Shown here: piece after piece, positions 34,762 to 46,516 of the stretch
How the letters are laid out: every line of letters starts with the position of its first letter
Position numbering within the stretch: position 1 is the first letter of the stretch
Source of the DNA: Exophiala sp. HKRS030
Lineage: Eukaryota > Ascomycota > Eurotiomycetes > Chaetothyriales > Herpotrichiellaceae
Direction: 5' to 3'
NCBI GenBank assembly: GCA_023897205.1
Contig: JAHWDD010000009.1
Span: 1,240,001-1,304,000, forward strand
DNA length: 64,000 nucleotides
Notes under the pieces: model-generated
The model's database searches: none
The model's input: only the letters and a program-made list of their open reading frames with translations
What the model was told of the DNA's origin: nothing
Translations under genes and position numbers: made by a program

Positions 34762-35723
34762 AAAAAGCGAAAATGTTCGAAGGAAACTCACACAGTCGGT
34801 GGAATTATCGATGCACGAGATCAAGATACAAAAATCAGTGCTGGTTCCAGCCGGCGCCTGGATATATTTCACCTCAACTTGATGTTCATCTCACATTCTC
34901 AACCTCAACAAACCCGACAACTGTATGATAATCTCTTCGAGGTCTTGTAAAACCAAAACAGAAGACTGACGAGGCAAAATTGATTTCTCATAGTGTGTTG
35001 AAGTTAGCAGCTGCGTGTGAGCGAGATTGTATGTTTGATAGTATTTGAGTCTGCAGATGTATAGCAACTATGTGTGAGCATGTGTCAGAGCAAGAAAGAG
35101 AGGACTGCATGTACTCCGTGCGTGGGCCATACACTTCAAATATAGCGCAATCGATCACAGCATCAGGGCTTCCCGTTCACTTAGCTGTCCTTGAACCTGT
35201 TTGGCGATGGGCACTTAATTGGGTTCTTGAAATCCAGCAAGTCCCTATTGCTGGATTTCGGTAAGTAGGAACTCTTTTTCTGGCCTGGGTAATGAGCATT
35301 TCAAGACAAAAGTATCAGCTTGTATCGTGGATGTTGGAAGAGATATTACGTTTCATGGTCTGAATCATTCACCCTAAAATCGGGTCGACCAAATCACATT
35401 TTACGTAGAAACTTGTTCCAATTGCTCTGCATCAACCACGTCGACTTGGTGATCTTGATCTCTGGCGCCTATAAGAAACATTAACTGATATTCACTAGCT
35501 AAGTACAAGTCTCCATCATTCATATATGCTCAAGTCTTAAAGCCAAGCGACTCAACACATCGCTTTCGCCGAATGCACCCCGGAACTCCGCATTTCGGAC
35601 GAGAATCGGATCAGACGTTGAATTCGGCTGACGGAAAGAGTCTCGATCTATCTTTCACTCGAGAAGCAAAACCCTGCAATATGAGCCTTCGGCCCAAGCC
35701 TTGGGGGATATGTATATGAAGAC
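34762..35723. other. Intergenic, aquaglyceroporin / Zn2Cys6 regulator
   Basis: About 960 bp with no gene recognised; presumed promoter of the regulator. A near match to the nonamer (TACTCCGTG) is at about 35111. Confidence 0.55.
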
Positions 35724-38242
35724 ATGGATGAACATTCTTATCCACGAAAATCGCCCTATAGACCGATCCGTGCTGCCACTACAGCAGTGGACCGCGAAGT
35801 TGGTCGAGCAAATCGACAAAGCGTTCCCACGCCAAGCAGGACAAAAAGGATTGCATGTGTGACATGTAGGCAAGCAAAGGTACGATGTTAAGCAGCGCAT
35901 CGCGATCAATCTAACTAGATATCAGCTCAAATGCGAGGGACTAGAGCGAGGCCCGGCATGCACACGTTGTATCAGCAGATCGTTAGATTGCGAGGTAGAC
36001 TCAGAATATAAACGAGTCAACAAGCGACTGTAAGTCACCATGGATACATGTCGGCATCTTACCACTCTAGCTTGATCAATTGACTGGCTTCAGTAAAGTC
36101 GAGGATTTATCGGCGCAGGTGCGGCACCTTCAATCTATAGTTTCCAGGACGCATCCAGTTGGTAGCGATAACCTGCCTTCGACAGAGGTATTTGCCTCAG
36201 ATCCAGATACAACCGACTCTGCGCCTGATGCTACCGGCGTCGACTTTGGGTCACAGACTGCAGATATCGTTGTAAACGCCATTGACCTGACTAATCAAGA
36301 ACACCAACGGCTCTCAAGTCAGGGGTTAGAGGAAGGATCGCCAGCATATTCGACTCGCCACAGTGTTGAATTCTCTCATCTTACGACTATGTCAGGACGG
36401 CAAATCGATGGTGTTCACCTGGGTTCAGGACAAATCAGCAACCTGTTCCGCCTGTAAGAAACCCAAGTTCACCCTCGGTCGCCTTTTCACTCATTCTCGC
36501 AGGTTCTTTGAGTCTTTCCATCCCCATTTTCCAATACTCAGCGAGACGCTCTCGATTGATGAATATTATGATCGGTCATCCCTGCTATTCTGGACAATTC
36601 TTGCAATAGCTGCAAGGGCTTCTCACGAAGAGTCGACCGTCTGTTCCAGTCTCGTCCCCGCACTGTTCAAGTTACTATGGTCGAAGATATCGGTCATGCC
36701 TCATTCTCATCTAACAACACAGTCGATCGTTCTCCTCTGTATCTGGCCATTCTCGACACTGTCTATGATCACCGACCCGACACTCATGCTTATTTCCATT
36801 GCTAAGACAGGATGTATGCATCTGGGCTTACACAGGCCGGAGATAATGCAATCTTTCAATCGTGTCAGGTTCCAAGTGCAGTCCGAGCAACTGGAAGAGG
36901 CTGTCAAACTCTGGACCAGTTGCTTCATTGCTGCAGAGACGTCAGTAGCCTCTGTTCTTACCAGAATTTTCTGATGCCCTTGCTGACTATCCCAAGAATA
37001 ACATCCAGCGACGGCCAGGAGCCATTGTTTTCCTCGACTGACTGCACTCTACGACTCGCTTCAAACGAAGGAAACTACTACAACATACCCCAGCGCCTTC
37101 TACACATATTGCGGATTCAGTTGTATCTCAACAAAGTCAATGCTACTATGAGTTCCATTCTTAATGTTCACGGACATGGCCCCTCTGACGAAGCAGAGAC
37201 AATGCTAGCTTATCTCGAAGAAGACTTTCACATGCTTGAACAAACTATGGAAAAGGGCTCCTCAGAGCTGCATACTGATTCATCAATCTCACGTGTTCCT
37301 GTCTACGATGTAAACGTGGAACTGATTTGGCTATTCTCTGCGAAAATGCAGCTCCAGACCTATCACTTCCTTCAGCCCGTCAAATCGGTCACGCGAAAAC
37401 AGGGATTGTTGCGGCTATACCATACTGCAATGACGGTCATTAGCCAAATGAAGGCCGCGACTGCAAGTGTCGATTTTCGCCGTTGTGCGCCACGATATTT
37501 CGGGCAGATGCTGAAGCATGCTGCTTTGGTTCTTATGAAGATACTCCACTCCAGCTATGCTCGCATGGTTGATGTTGATGCTGGAAAACAAGCTTTCAAT
37601 CTCGCGATTGCAATGCATAGAGATATGACACTAGAGACCAATGACTTCCACGACCGTGCAAGTACAATTCTGGGACATCTTTGGAGTTTGCATCGAGATT
37701 CTCATTTCAACACTCGAGCAGATCCAATATTGAAGCTCAACACTCGACTGAGTGGCAGTCTCCTACGTAAGTACTATGAAGCCATTTCTTTCCCAACCGC
37801 CCATATGTTTGTGACCACCGGTCTTCACGTCCTGAAGCACTGAAACTATTGCTGATGATCCGCAGACGAAACATTATGGATGTGGCGCGATCGTTATTCC
37901 GCAGATGCATTGGACACTCAACGTCTCGGACGACCACCTCGAGCACTTCCATCGATCGTGCAACATTCCCCTTCAGTGGCAACATCCTCCCCAGGAGACA
38001 GCAGAAAGGTTATGCAACCGGAATCTGACCTAGGGACTACGGGTGGCTCCGCATCTCTTCAAGCAGATCCAGGTGCTGCTACGAACCTTGACCAAATGTC
38101 CATTGATAACGAACAGCTGGGCTTGCCATTATCACTGAACCCCTTCGACATGATGAACACGTATCTAGCTCCAGACATAGAAGCGAGTGGGCTTTTCTAC
38201 CCTGATTGGATGTGGGATGAAAACTTGACCGGAGCACCGTAA
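35724..38242 (+). CDS. Zn2Cys6 transcription factor of the CAD-like locus
   Basis: Nuclear regulator of 734 aa assembled from six exons: 35724-35879, 35926-36029, 36094-36453, 36503-36940, 36997-37766 and 37866-38242, all in frame. The zinc cluster is created by joining exons 1 and 2: CVTCRQAKLKC...CTRCISRSLDC (residues about 47-75), with upstream basic RTKRIA. The middle part has the fungal-specific TF domain (FFESFHPHFPIL, LLFWTILAIAAR, TGCMHLGLHRPE). The C-terminus is acidic and polar, ending WMWDENLTGAP. The exon 4 donor is GTCAGT, weaker than the rest but required by the frame. It is co-oriented with aquaglyceroporin upstream and the CAD-like gene 553 bp downstream, so it is a candidate local regulator. 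Confidence 0.9.
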
Positions 38243-38795
38243 AACACTTGACTGTCCTCAGGATATGCAAGCTGTGAGGGCTTGTCTTGCGATACATGAA
38301 CGATGACGCGGTTTCAAGTTCAAGCATTAATGGTTCTTTCTGGAACAGAACGCAGCATGTCTAGAACTCATTCTAAAAGAGTAGGTGGTCTGCTTGCCTA
38401 ACACGACATCTCATTCGACATGGCCGAAGCGGGCCGCCATCGGGATTTGGGCCAAACTGCCAATCACAAACTGCGTCTCCCTACCTCTCCACCCCATAAG
38501 CATACAAGCAGCCTGTACAGGTCTACGGGTGCCCATACTATCTCTCATTTCTCGGGGTCATTGGTCGTGCAAGATGCTCTCAGCGTACTGAACTTTCCTC
38601 TGCATAGACTTTTCTACAATTCTGGCGAGAGGTATTTTCTCTCCCGAAACACGGATCAACAGTGCCCGACATCGCTGCGGTCAGATGGTATAATTGTGAC
38701 TGAGAAAAACTGTTGTTGGCTCCAAGAATTCCTTCCAAACATCGGTTCAGTCTAAGATCGAAATTCACATAGTCCAATCGGTGGAGATATAAATC
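38243..38795. other. Intergenic, regulator / CAD-like gene
   Basis: 553 bp that should contain the CAD-like promoter. No gene or striking motif seen. Confidence 0.5.
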
Positions 38796-40313
38796 ATGGG
38801 TTCTCTCGACAAAAGCTTCTACAAGGCCGATGGACCCAGCGACCCTACTGGTCCAACGGGCAAGTTGTCGAATTGGATACATACTGTGTCCTTGGACAAC
38901 GTTCCTCAGCATGTCAGAGATCGAGCCAAGTATCTCATACTCGATGGACTGGCATGCCTTCTGGTTGGCGCTCAGCTCCCGGGGTCACAGGTTGCCGTGC
39001 GCGCCATACTCGATATGGAGGCACCTGGCCATTGTACCATCTCAGGCTGGGCTGACAAGAAAGTCAGTCCTCTTCAAGCTGCATTGCTGAACTCCACCTT
39101 TATCCAAGGCTTTGAACTGGACGACTGGCACTCCGAAGCACCTCTACACAGCAACAGTTTGGTAATCCCGGCCATCCTTGCCGCCGCCGAACACGACATA
39201 TCAAGATGCTCCGACACTACTCACCCGACCATCACAGGCGGTGACATGCTATTAGCCAGCATCGTTGGCTATGAAGTCGGACCTCGGGTTGGTCTCGGCA
39301 TGTACGGCACACACATGCTGACGATGGGATGGCATTCTGGTGCAGTGTTCGGACCTTCTTCAGCCGCAGCGTCCAGCGCGAAGATATTAGGATTGAGACC
39401 TGCTCAGATAGAGGACGCCCTCGGCATAGCTTGCACTCAAGCAGGTGGCCTTATGTCAGCACAATACGAAAGTGACGTCAAGCGGATGCAGCATGGATTC
39501 GCGACGCGCAATGGGCTCATGGGCACTTTGCTCGCCCGGACGGGATACTCGGGCATCAAGAGAGTGTATGAGCAGGACTACGGGGGCTTCCTGACGTGCT
39601 TTACCAGGGGCAATGGCCGAGAACCAAACGCCCTGCCCGAAGAAGTTTCGAAAGGCCTGGGCGACGTGTGGAAAGTCGACGGGGTCCGGGTCAAGGCCTA
39701 TTCCGCCATGGCCGGGACGCACTGCACCGTAGACTGCATGCGGGAGTTGCAGACAAAGTACCCTGCACAAATGAAAGACACAAGGGGCATCAAACACATC
39801 GTCATTGAAATGGCGGAGGCGGCGTACCATCACGGAGGGTGGGAGGCCAAGAGGCCCCTGACTGCGACCGGGGCTCAGATGAACAATGCCTACGTCGGGG
39901 CCACACAGCTTGTCGACGGAGCGGTCCTTCCGCCACAATTTGCCAACGACATGCTGGACAGAGACGAAATCTGGGATCTGGTGGCCAAGACAGAGTGTCG
40001 TGAGAGTCACGACTTTGAGCTCAAATTCGGCCAACGCGTCACCGTCACGTTTGTGGAGGACGAGTCAGGACGGGCCCAAGAGGCTCTCACCGTGGAGCTG
40101 CCCGGACCCAAGGGTATCATCCCGGAGTTTTCCAACGAGGAAATCGTCGAGAAGTGGAGAGCTTTGGCCGCCACGGTCATTGACGATGTACGACGACAGA
40201 AGATTGAAGACTTGGTCCTGAACCTGGAGACGTGCTCGGACATTGGTGCTCTGATTGCTCTATTGGCACCACTGACCAAGAACCCCCTGGCCAAAACACA
40301 AACTGTGGTATGA
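38796..40313 (+). CDS. cis-Aconitate decarboxylase-like MmgE/PrpD protein
   Basis: Intronless, 505 aa, MmgE/PrpD family, which includes 2-methylcitrate dehydratase, IRG1 and fungal cis-aconitate decarboxylase (CAD, makes itaconate). Blocks shared with A. terreus CadA, as I remember that protein, are: RAKYLILDGLAC (43-54), the active-site segment FELDDWHSEAPLHSNS (106-121; D109, D110, H112, H118), GIACTQAGGLMSAQY, VKRMQHGFATRNG and YGGFLTCFTRGNGREP. The conserved Lys and His residues of that region and a later His (GTHCTVD) are kept. No mitochondrial presequence is obvious, which fits cytosolic CAD. It lies between a Zn2Cys6 regulator and an anion-type MFS gene. Activity on cis-aconitate is inference; a related dicarboxylate or methylcitrate substrate is possible. 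Confidence 0.88.
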   Translation: MGSLDKSFYKADGPSDPTGPTGKLSNWIHTVSLDNVPQHVRDRAKYLILDGLACLLVGAQLPGSQVAVRAILDMEAPGHCTISGWADKKVSPLQAALLNSTFIQGFELDDWHSEAPLHSNSLVIPAILAAAEHDISRCSDTTHPTITGGDMLLASIVGYEVGPRVGLGMYGTHMLTMGWHSGAVFGPSSAAASSAKILGLRPAQIEDALGIACTQAGGLMSAQYESDVKRMQHGFATRNGLMGTLLARTGYSGIKRVYEQDYGGFLTCFTRGNGREPNALPEEVSKGLGDVWKVDGVRVKAYSAMAGTHCTVDCMRELQTKYPAQMKDTRGIKHIVIEMAEAAYHHGGWEAKRPLTATGAQMNNAYVGATQLVDGAVLPPQFANDMLDRDEIWDLVAKTECRESHDFELKFGQRVTVTFVEDESGRAQEALTVELPGPKGIIPEFSNEEIVEKWRALAATVIDDVRRQKIEDLVLNLETCSDIGALIALLAPLTKNPLAKTQTVV

Positions 40314-41224
40314 TGGCGAGGGTAGTGTGCCGGCCGATTGGCTCACCACAGCATGTGGGCCGAGTGAAAAGGTCACTATTATACTTGGACGGAATAACAT
40401 GCCCCTCCGTGTAGCTTCAACGTAGATGTATGGAACAAAGGATGCTTCTAGACTCACGCGTGTTCCCCAGGTAGACCCGACGGATGTACTTGACACCAAA
40501 TTGTGGCCGGCTGTAAAAGTTCCCCGCCATTTGTTCTGCACCTGGTCATCTACCGCGTGGTATGATATGGCAATATGGGCGAGAATGGTCCCAGAATCCG
40601 GCTTTGTTCTCCAAAGACGACTTGACAATAATTGGATCGCCATGTCCGAGGACCGGTCTCGCTCCTTTGGACACATCTTGGCCCGGGCCCAATGACTAGG
40701 TACGTGGAGGAGGAGGAAATGACCTGGGGTGGTCGGTCCTCCAATCATCTCGTAAGCCGACAGCGGGCCGTAGTAGGCAAGATTGAGAATCACCTTTTTG
40801 CCCTCCTCCGTACACTACAGAGTTACGCGAGGCCAGCATTATTGTCCCTTTTTGTTTCTGTGGAGTTTGTCACTCACGAACCCTTCTTCCCAAAGACGGG
40901 GTACGGAGTAGTGGCGATTTTTCGTTCGCCTGGGAGGATGGGTGCGTGCGGTGCGGCCACGAGACGTATAAAACCATCCTGATATCTCGGGATTTGTTTG
41001 CTGGGGCTCTTCTCTTTCCCCAGACTCTTTCCCATTCCTTGTGTCGAGCTTCGATACTCGTGACTCCGGACGTCGTCGCAAGAGGTTTCGTTCCTTCTCG
41101 AGTGTTGAACCCCTGCACCCAGAGTCTGGCAGAAAGATCCCAGCGACTACAATACTCAGTAACTTTTGCCTTGGACACAACCCAGCGTCACTCCGGACAG
41201 CAACAATTCTCTACCTAGGCCAAC
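40314..41224. other. Intergenic, CAD-like / ACS transporter
   Basis: Promoter of the transporter. A TACGGAGTA motif lies at 40902-40910 and a TATAAA at 40967. No supported gene. Confidence 0.55.
40967..40972 (+). promoter_or_regulatory. TATA-like element of ACS transporter gene
   Basis: TATAAA about 258 bp upstream of the start codon, implying a long pyrimidine-rich leader. Motif-only evidence. Confidence 0.35.
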
Positions 41225-43191
41225 ATGGAGAAAACAGACATCCAACCTGAAAAGACAGAGGTCAACCTCAATCATGTCGAGAATGAGGAAATGGCAGTCG
41301 ACATTGCCGACCAAAAGTCGGCCTACGGAGAAAAGACGTTCACGGGAGAGGAAGAAGGAGGAGGAAAAATCAAAAAGTCGGCCCTCGAAAGGAGACTGGT
41401 GCGGAAACTAGACCTCATCATCGTCCCCATTGCCGGACTGATGTACTTTACGGCATACATGGTACGTATTACACGCAAGTTATACCGCATACCGATGGCT
41501 GATTGTTTTCCACCTTGTGACAGGACCGAAACAGTATTGGTCTTGCCAATGTTCAAGGCTTCTCAAAGGATCTCCACCTGACGGCGAATCAGTACTACAA
41601 CTGCTTGATGATGTTTTGTAAGTCAATCCGGCACGTGTGATATCAAACGCACACACATTTGTTGATGAATCTTCGCCCACATCGACTGACGTCTTCAACC
41701 GTACCATAGTCGTCGGATACACCCTCTTCGCATGGCCAGGAAACATTGGCCTCAAATATGTTCGACCCAGCTGGATGTTTGGGTGCTGCTCCCTGCTCTT
41801 TGGTGGTTTCCTGGTTGCAATGGCCGGATCTCACAACTACGCGACGCCCCTCGCATTGAGGATCTTGATCGGATCTGCACAGGCATTCATGCAAGGTGTT
41901 GGGCTGTACGTTACCCAGTGGTACAAGAGAGATGAAATCGCCACGAGATCAGGTATGTTCCGATACCTTTGTCCAACCCTCGGCCGTTTTTGTGTTTCAT
42001 TGAGTTGTCACCGTTCGACATGCTGACGATGTGGGTTGTTCGCACCGCAAAAAAGCCATCTACTATGGTTGTGCCACACTTTCAGGCTCATTCAGTGGTC
42101 TCATCGCGTACGGTATCCAGAAGAATTTGACCCTAGAAGCCACGGGCAAGGAATCCTGGAGATGGCTTTTCATCATCGAGGGTACTTTGGCAATGTTTGT
42201 CGGTGCCCTTGCGCTCTTGTTGCTGCCAAATTTCCCCGAACAACAGAGAGGGAAGAAGCATTGGTTGTATCGTCAGGACGAAATCGAAGTGGCCATCAAC
42301 CGTCTCAGATGTAAGTTAAGAGTTCCAGAACGTCTGGAAAATACCCCTCGAGGGAATAAACACGATGGCTGACCTCTGGCATGTAGCTTACAACACGGTC
42401 GGAGCAAAGGTCGACCTCAAGCAAATGTGGGCAGCAGCAAAAGACCCCAAGTGCTGGCTCTTTGCCAGCGCGAACTCTGGTGTTGCTCTTGGAATTGCAT
42501 CTGTCGGCTTGTTCCTGCCCACTTTTGTCAAGGAATTTGGTTATTCGACAGGTAAGTCCTTTCAAGCCTTGAGCACCTACATTCCAATGTATGGCAGGCC
42601 GTACGGATCCAGGTCTGGCTGACATCCGGAACAGAAAGAACACTCCTGTTCACCATCATTCCCTACGCGTGTGCGCTGGTGGTGACCCTGACCGTGTGCT
42701 ACATCGCCGACCGGCGCAACAGCAAGGGTCCCTACCTGATCTTCACCCTCAGCGCCGCCAGCGTCGGCTACATCATCCTGATGAGCGTGACCAACGACAG
42801 CGCGCGCATGTTCGCCGCGTGCCTCATCACCGCCTTCTTCTACCCGTCCGTCATACTGCTCCTCTCCTGGCTGGGCGTCAACATCGCCGGCTTCACCAAG
42901 CGCGGTACCACCTGGGGCGGCGCCGAGATCTTTGGCCAGTGCTTCTCCATCCTGGGCACGCACATCTACGACCAGCCGCCCAGGTTTATCAAGGGCCACG
43001 CCATCCTGCTCGGCTTCCAGGTCTACAGCATCTTCTGCGCCGCCATGCTGATGTGGATCATGTCCCGGGAGAACAAGAGGAGGGACGCTGTCGAGAGGGA
43101 ATATCGGGAGCGCGGGGAGGTGCACCCACATGCGTCCAAGTCTCTGGAGGAGTTGCAGGACCTCCATATTTCTTTCCGATATGTCATATAA
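41225..43191 (+). CDS. MFS transporter, anion:cation symporter (Dal5-like)
   Basis: Membrane transporter of 516 aa from six exons: 41225-41461, 41524-41617, 41710-41952, 42056-42310, 42387-42551 and 42635-43191. The N-terminal 75 residues are charged. TM1 region LDLIIVPIAGLMYFTAYMDRNSIG, written here only as its landmarks LDLII and YMDRNSIGLANVQG, is diagnostic for the ACS/Dal5/Tna1 group. ESWRWLFIIEG and the TM7-12 half (TIIPYACALVVTL) agree. The last acceptor was chosen at 42634 because two earlier AGs break the frame. Relatives carry allantoate, nicotinate, biotin precursors or other carboxylates, so export or uptake of an organic acid fits the CAD-like neighbour. Substrate unproven. Confidence 0.92.
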
Positions 43192-44295
43192 AGGAATGTC
43201 AATCGAGGACGGAAGCTTTTGTGTTTAGTACTTGCGCACTCGGTGCTGCTGGCATCTGGAACACGGATGAAGAGCCTCAAGTGCCAAAAAGGGGCAGTAA
43301 GCAGTATTAGCACAGCATGATACGCATATGATATAGCACATATCTGGCGAGGTCCTTATGGTGAAAGGAAATTACTCACGATGAAGAAATGGTCCAACCC
43401 CAGGATGAATTGAAAAGTCTAAGAAATCATCACTAGCAGTGTTCTCTCCTTGAATTCCCTTCCTTGACAGCCTGATTCGTTTCGTGTATTTTCTCACACG
43501 CGTACAGAGTACCTCGTGTGCCTTGTGCAATGGGCGAGATGCCGATGCGGAGCCAGGGCGACAAGACTCCCTGATTTGCACTGATGTTGCTTTGGCACCT
43601 AGAAGACAAGTAAGTAGTTGTTAGTGAGCAAAACTTGTTGTTATGAGTAGGTACAGAGCACCTTCGCAGGTAGTCAAGTGTGACCGGCAGACACTGAAAT
43701 TGGTGTATATTCATGCCTTTACGTTCTTTGTGTGGTCCATACCGGGTATCGAGCTATGGTCCGGAAACTTGAAGTATGTATACTCCACAAGGGATGCCTG
43801 GGTTACGAAACGGAGGTATGAGAACCAGGATTGTGGATATCGAAATTAGTGACGCGAAGTACGGCATGTCCAGGGTTGTCATTCAAATGCCCTTGGGCTT
43901 TCTGGACCCGGTTGATTCGGCGTGATACTTAAGAGTGGCATTCCAGAAACGACCTCAACAAACGCTGTCATGGTAATCTGAAATCTAATGAGAAAAAACA
44001 AACAACACTGGAAAAGAAGTGAACTCGAAATATCGACGGGATCGAAGTTGATTGACCAGCTCTTCCGGCTGTCGAATAGATTAAATCGTATCGCCAGAAA
44101 ACCACATTAAGTAGGTCTAGTGAGAAATTGGTCGTCAATCTCAATCGTGTGGTGGAAACATCCTGTTCTATTGTACATCCAGCAGTATCTCATTGTTTGC
44201 CTTTGGCGTGAGGTCAATTTTGCTCCCGTGTGTCTGTTACAAGAGTCCTTTTTTCGGGGCTTCAGTTTTGAGGCAAAAATACCTCGTGCCCCCCT
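43192..44295. other. Convergent intergenic, ACS transporter / RER1
   Basis: About 1.1 kb, no gene recognised. Confidence 0.6.
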
Positions 44296-44983
44296 TCACT
44301 TGCCAGAGTATTTAGCCTTGCCGAAGGAAAATGGGACATATCGGTATTTGATCATATGCTGAATTTGTCGTCTCACTATTGAAAGAAAAAAACCTTGTCA
44401 GCCAGTTGCTCAAAAGGAGAGGCATACACGGGCTATACGCACTCGTCAATAAAAATAGAATTAACCAGTACATGACCAGGACGGGCCAAAAGACTGGCAG
44501 GTTGAAAATCTCGAACCAGCTGCAGAAGAAAGAGAGGGTTACGGCTCTTGTGGCGGCGTGCCAAAACTTGAACTCGGGAAGTCTTCTGATAAATGGTCTG
44601 AATTCATCATCTTGCTTTGTGGGAAGTCCAGAGGGCTCGCCGTCCTCCAACCCTTCATCCTGCGTCAAACTGGGGTCGAATTTAGGCTGCAAGAATGCGA
44701 GGAACAAGTTCAGCAGGTAGATGCCGAGACAGTAGGCGACAATGTACCAGCCCTGCGCGATGATGATGCGCAGGAAGAATAGCACGAGGAGCGCTCCGGT
44801 CCCAGACCATCGGTAGGTCACATATGGAGTCGACTTGTCGAGGTAGGTTTGATATTGCTGTAGGAGATCCAGTCAGCGGTGTCACACCAGCGACGACAAG
44901 AAAACAAAACATACTCTCAGTAATTTATTACTTTGTACTGTGATCGCGTCAAAGGGTGTCGTCTCAGGCTCAGGCACGTCCAT
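44296..44983 (-). CDS. RER1: RER1, Golgi-to-ER retrieval receptor
   Basis: Four-TM Golgi protein that returns escaped ER membrane proteins through COPI vesicles. Exons 44983-44915, 44857-44443 and 44375-44296 give 187 aa, the same size as yeast Rer1. Highly conserved blocks are visible: [66 protein letters not shown], and after the last intron [20 protein letters not shown]. The C-terminus KAKYSGK is Lys-rich, as in the COPI-binding tails of this family. Head-to-head with enoyl-CoA hydratase. Confidence 0.98.
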
Positions 44984-45518
44984 TGTGGCGGTAGTGGTAG
45001 GTAGTGAGGCAGAGACGTAAGGCCTTCGCATGCGCTGGACGATGAATAAACGCTAAATATCGACGTGATCACACTCGTATTTGTCGCAAAGAGTGCCTCA
45101 ATATTCAGAGGAGGCTGAATGGAGTTCTCAGTCGGGTGAGGGAACAGAACGAGAGACAGGCTGATAGATTTGTTGAGAACGCGAATGTTAAAAGCCACCT
45201 CGCCTTGTCTTTTTTCCGCAGTCCATAATTCGAGATTCACACGACCCGCGAAAAGCGCCACAAAACCCCGTGGCTGGTACCGCGGTGGCTGAGTGAAGAG
45301 GTCATGTGAAAGTCCCGTGACTCTCCAAGGAGAATCGTCGGGCTTTGAGCTTCGGAGTATAGGAACCGAGGATAAGCGATTCTGAAGCTGCGGCCATGAC
45401 TTCGCTGTATACTCGGTGATCCATAGCTCGAGACAGTACATAATAATATGTAGAGCTCGTCGTCGAGGAAGGAAAACCGGCTTCCTCTCTCTGTCAAACA
45501 TTGCGACTACTTCTCGAC
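44984..45518. other. Bidirectional promoter region, RER1 / enoyl-CoA hydratase
   Basis: 535 bp between two start codons pointing away from each other. A long open frame on the minus strand crosses it but is not protein-like. Confidence 0.6.
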
Positions 45519-46516
45519 ATGACTCCCTTTAGGCTTCTCGCACGACCACTCGCTCCCGTCGTCTCATCTGCGCCCCGGACGCTTCCCCGGTTGGTCCGTT
45601 TCCAATCTACCTCGTCCAGCTATGAGAATATCCTAGTCTCGTCACCTAGACCTGGAGTCGGTCTCAGTACGCGTGTCACCTATCACAGGGCCATCTAAGG
45701 TCTCTAGACGAAAACGCATACTAATCCCCTTCGCAGTCACACTGAACAGGCCCAAGGCTCTAAATGCACTCTCGAGCGCCCTTTTTGTCGAACTCAACGA
45801 TGCTTTGAAAAAATATGAAGAGGACAAAGAGATTGGTGCCATTGTTCTGACTGGCAGTGACAAAGCCTTTGCAGGTATGGAAAGCCACCCGGGCAACGTT
45901 GACCAGAGCTAAGTCCTATACAGCGGGTGCGGACATCAAGGAAATGGCACCTCTGACCTTCTCCGATGCCTATGTGAATAATTTTATTGCTCCCTGGTCG
46001 TATATGACCACATTGCGCAAACCCGTGATTGCAGCGGTGTCCGGTCATGCTCTGGGAGGAGGCTGTGAGCTCGCCATGATGTGCGACATACTCTACTGCA
46101 CGAAAACAGCGAATTTCGGCCAGCCGGAGATCAAGCTCGGCACGATCCCAGGAGCTGGAGGCTCACAGAGACTGACTGCCGCCTTTGGTAAGAGTAAGGC
46201 GATGGAACTCATTCTGACGGGAAACAATTTCAGCGGTGAGGAAGCAGAGAAGCATGGTTTGGCGGCAAAAGCATTTGAAGGTGGGAACAAAGAAGTCCTT
46301 GAGGGAGCCCTGGATACTGCTGCCAAGATTGCCAGCTACTCGAGAGTGGCCACCATTGCTGCCAAAGAGGTTGTGAACAAGAGTCAAGATCTGGGCGTGC
46401 GCGAAGGCGTCGAGTATGAACGTCGCATCTTCCACGCTTTGTTTGGCAGCCAGGACCAGAAGATTGGAATGAAGGCCTTTGCCGAGAAGAAGAAGGCTGA
46501 ATGGAGCAACTCATGA
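45519..46516 (+). CDS. Enoyl-CoA hydratase, mitochondrial
   Basis: Crotonase-fold enzyme hydrating 2-enoyl-CoA in beta-oxidation and branched-chain catabolism. Exons 45519-45666, 45737-45874 and 45924-46516 give 292 aa. The N-terminus ([17 protein letters not shown], then RLVRFQST) is a mitochondrial presequence. [14 protein letters not shown], the oxyanion-hole block AAGADIKEM (made across intron 2), [15 protein letters not shown] with the first catalytic Glu, and [20 protein letters not shown] with the second are all present. Length and motifs fit the ECHS1 group well. Confidence 0.96.

Noticed and set aside
34716..34928. Alternative C-terminal frame for the aquaglyceroporin ([16 protein letters not shown])
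   Set aside because: It needs an unsupported splice; the direct frame ends with the WSNTYTS tail typical of the family.
44917..45501. 194-codon open frame on the minus strand between RER1 and enoyl-CoA hydratase
   Set aside because: It covers the divergent promoter and RER1 exon 1 in the wrong frame and has no domain-like composition.
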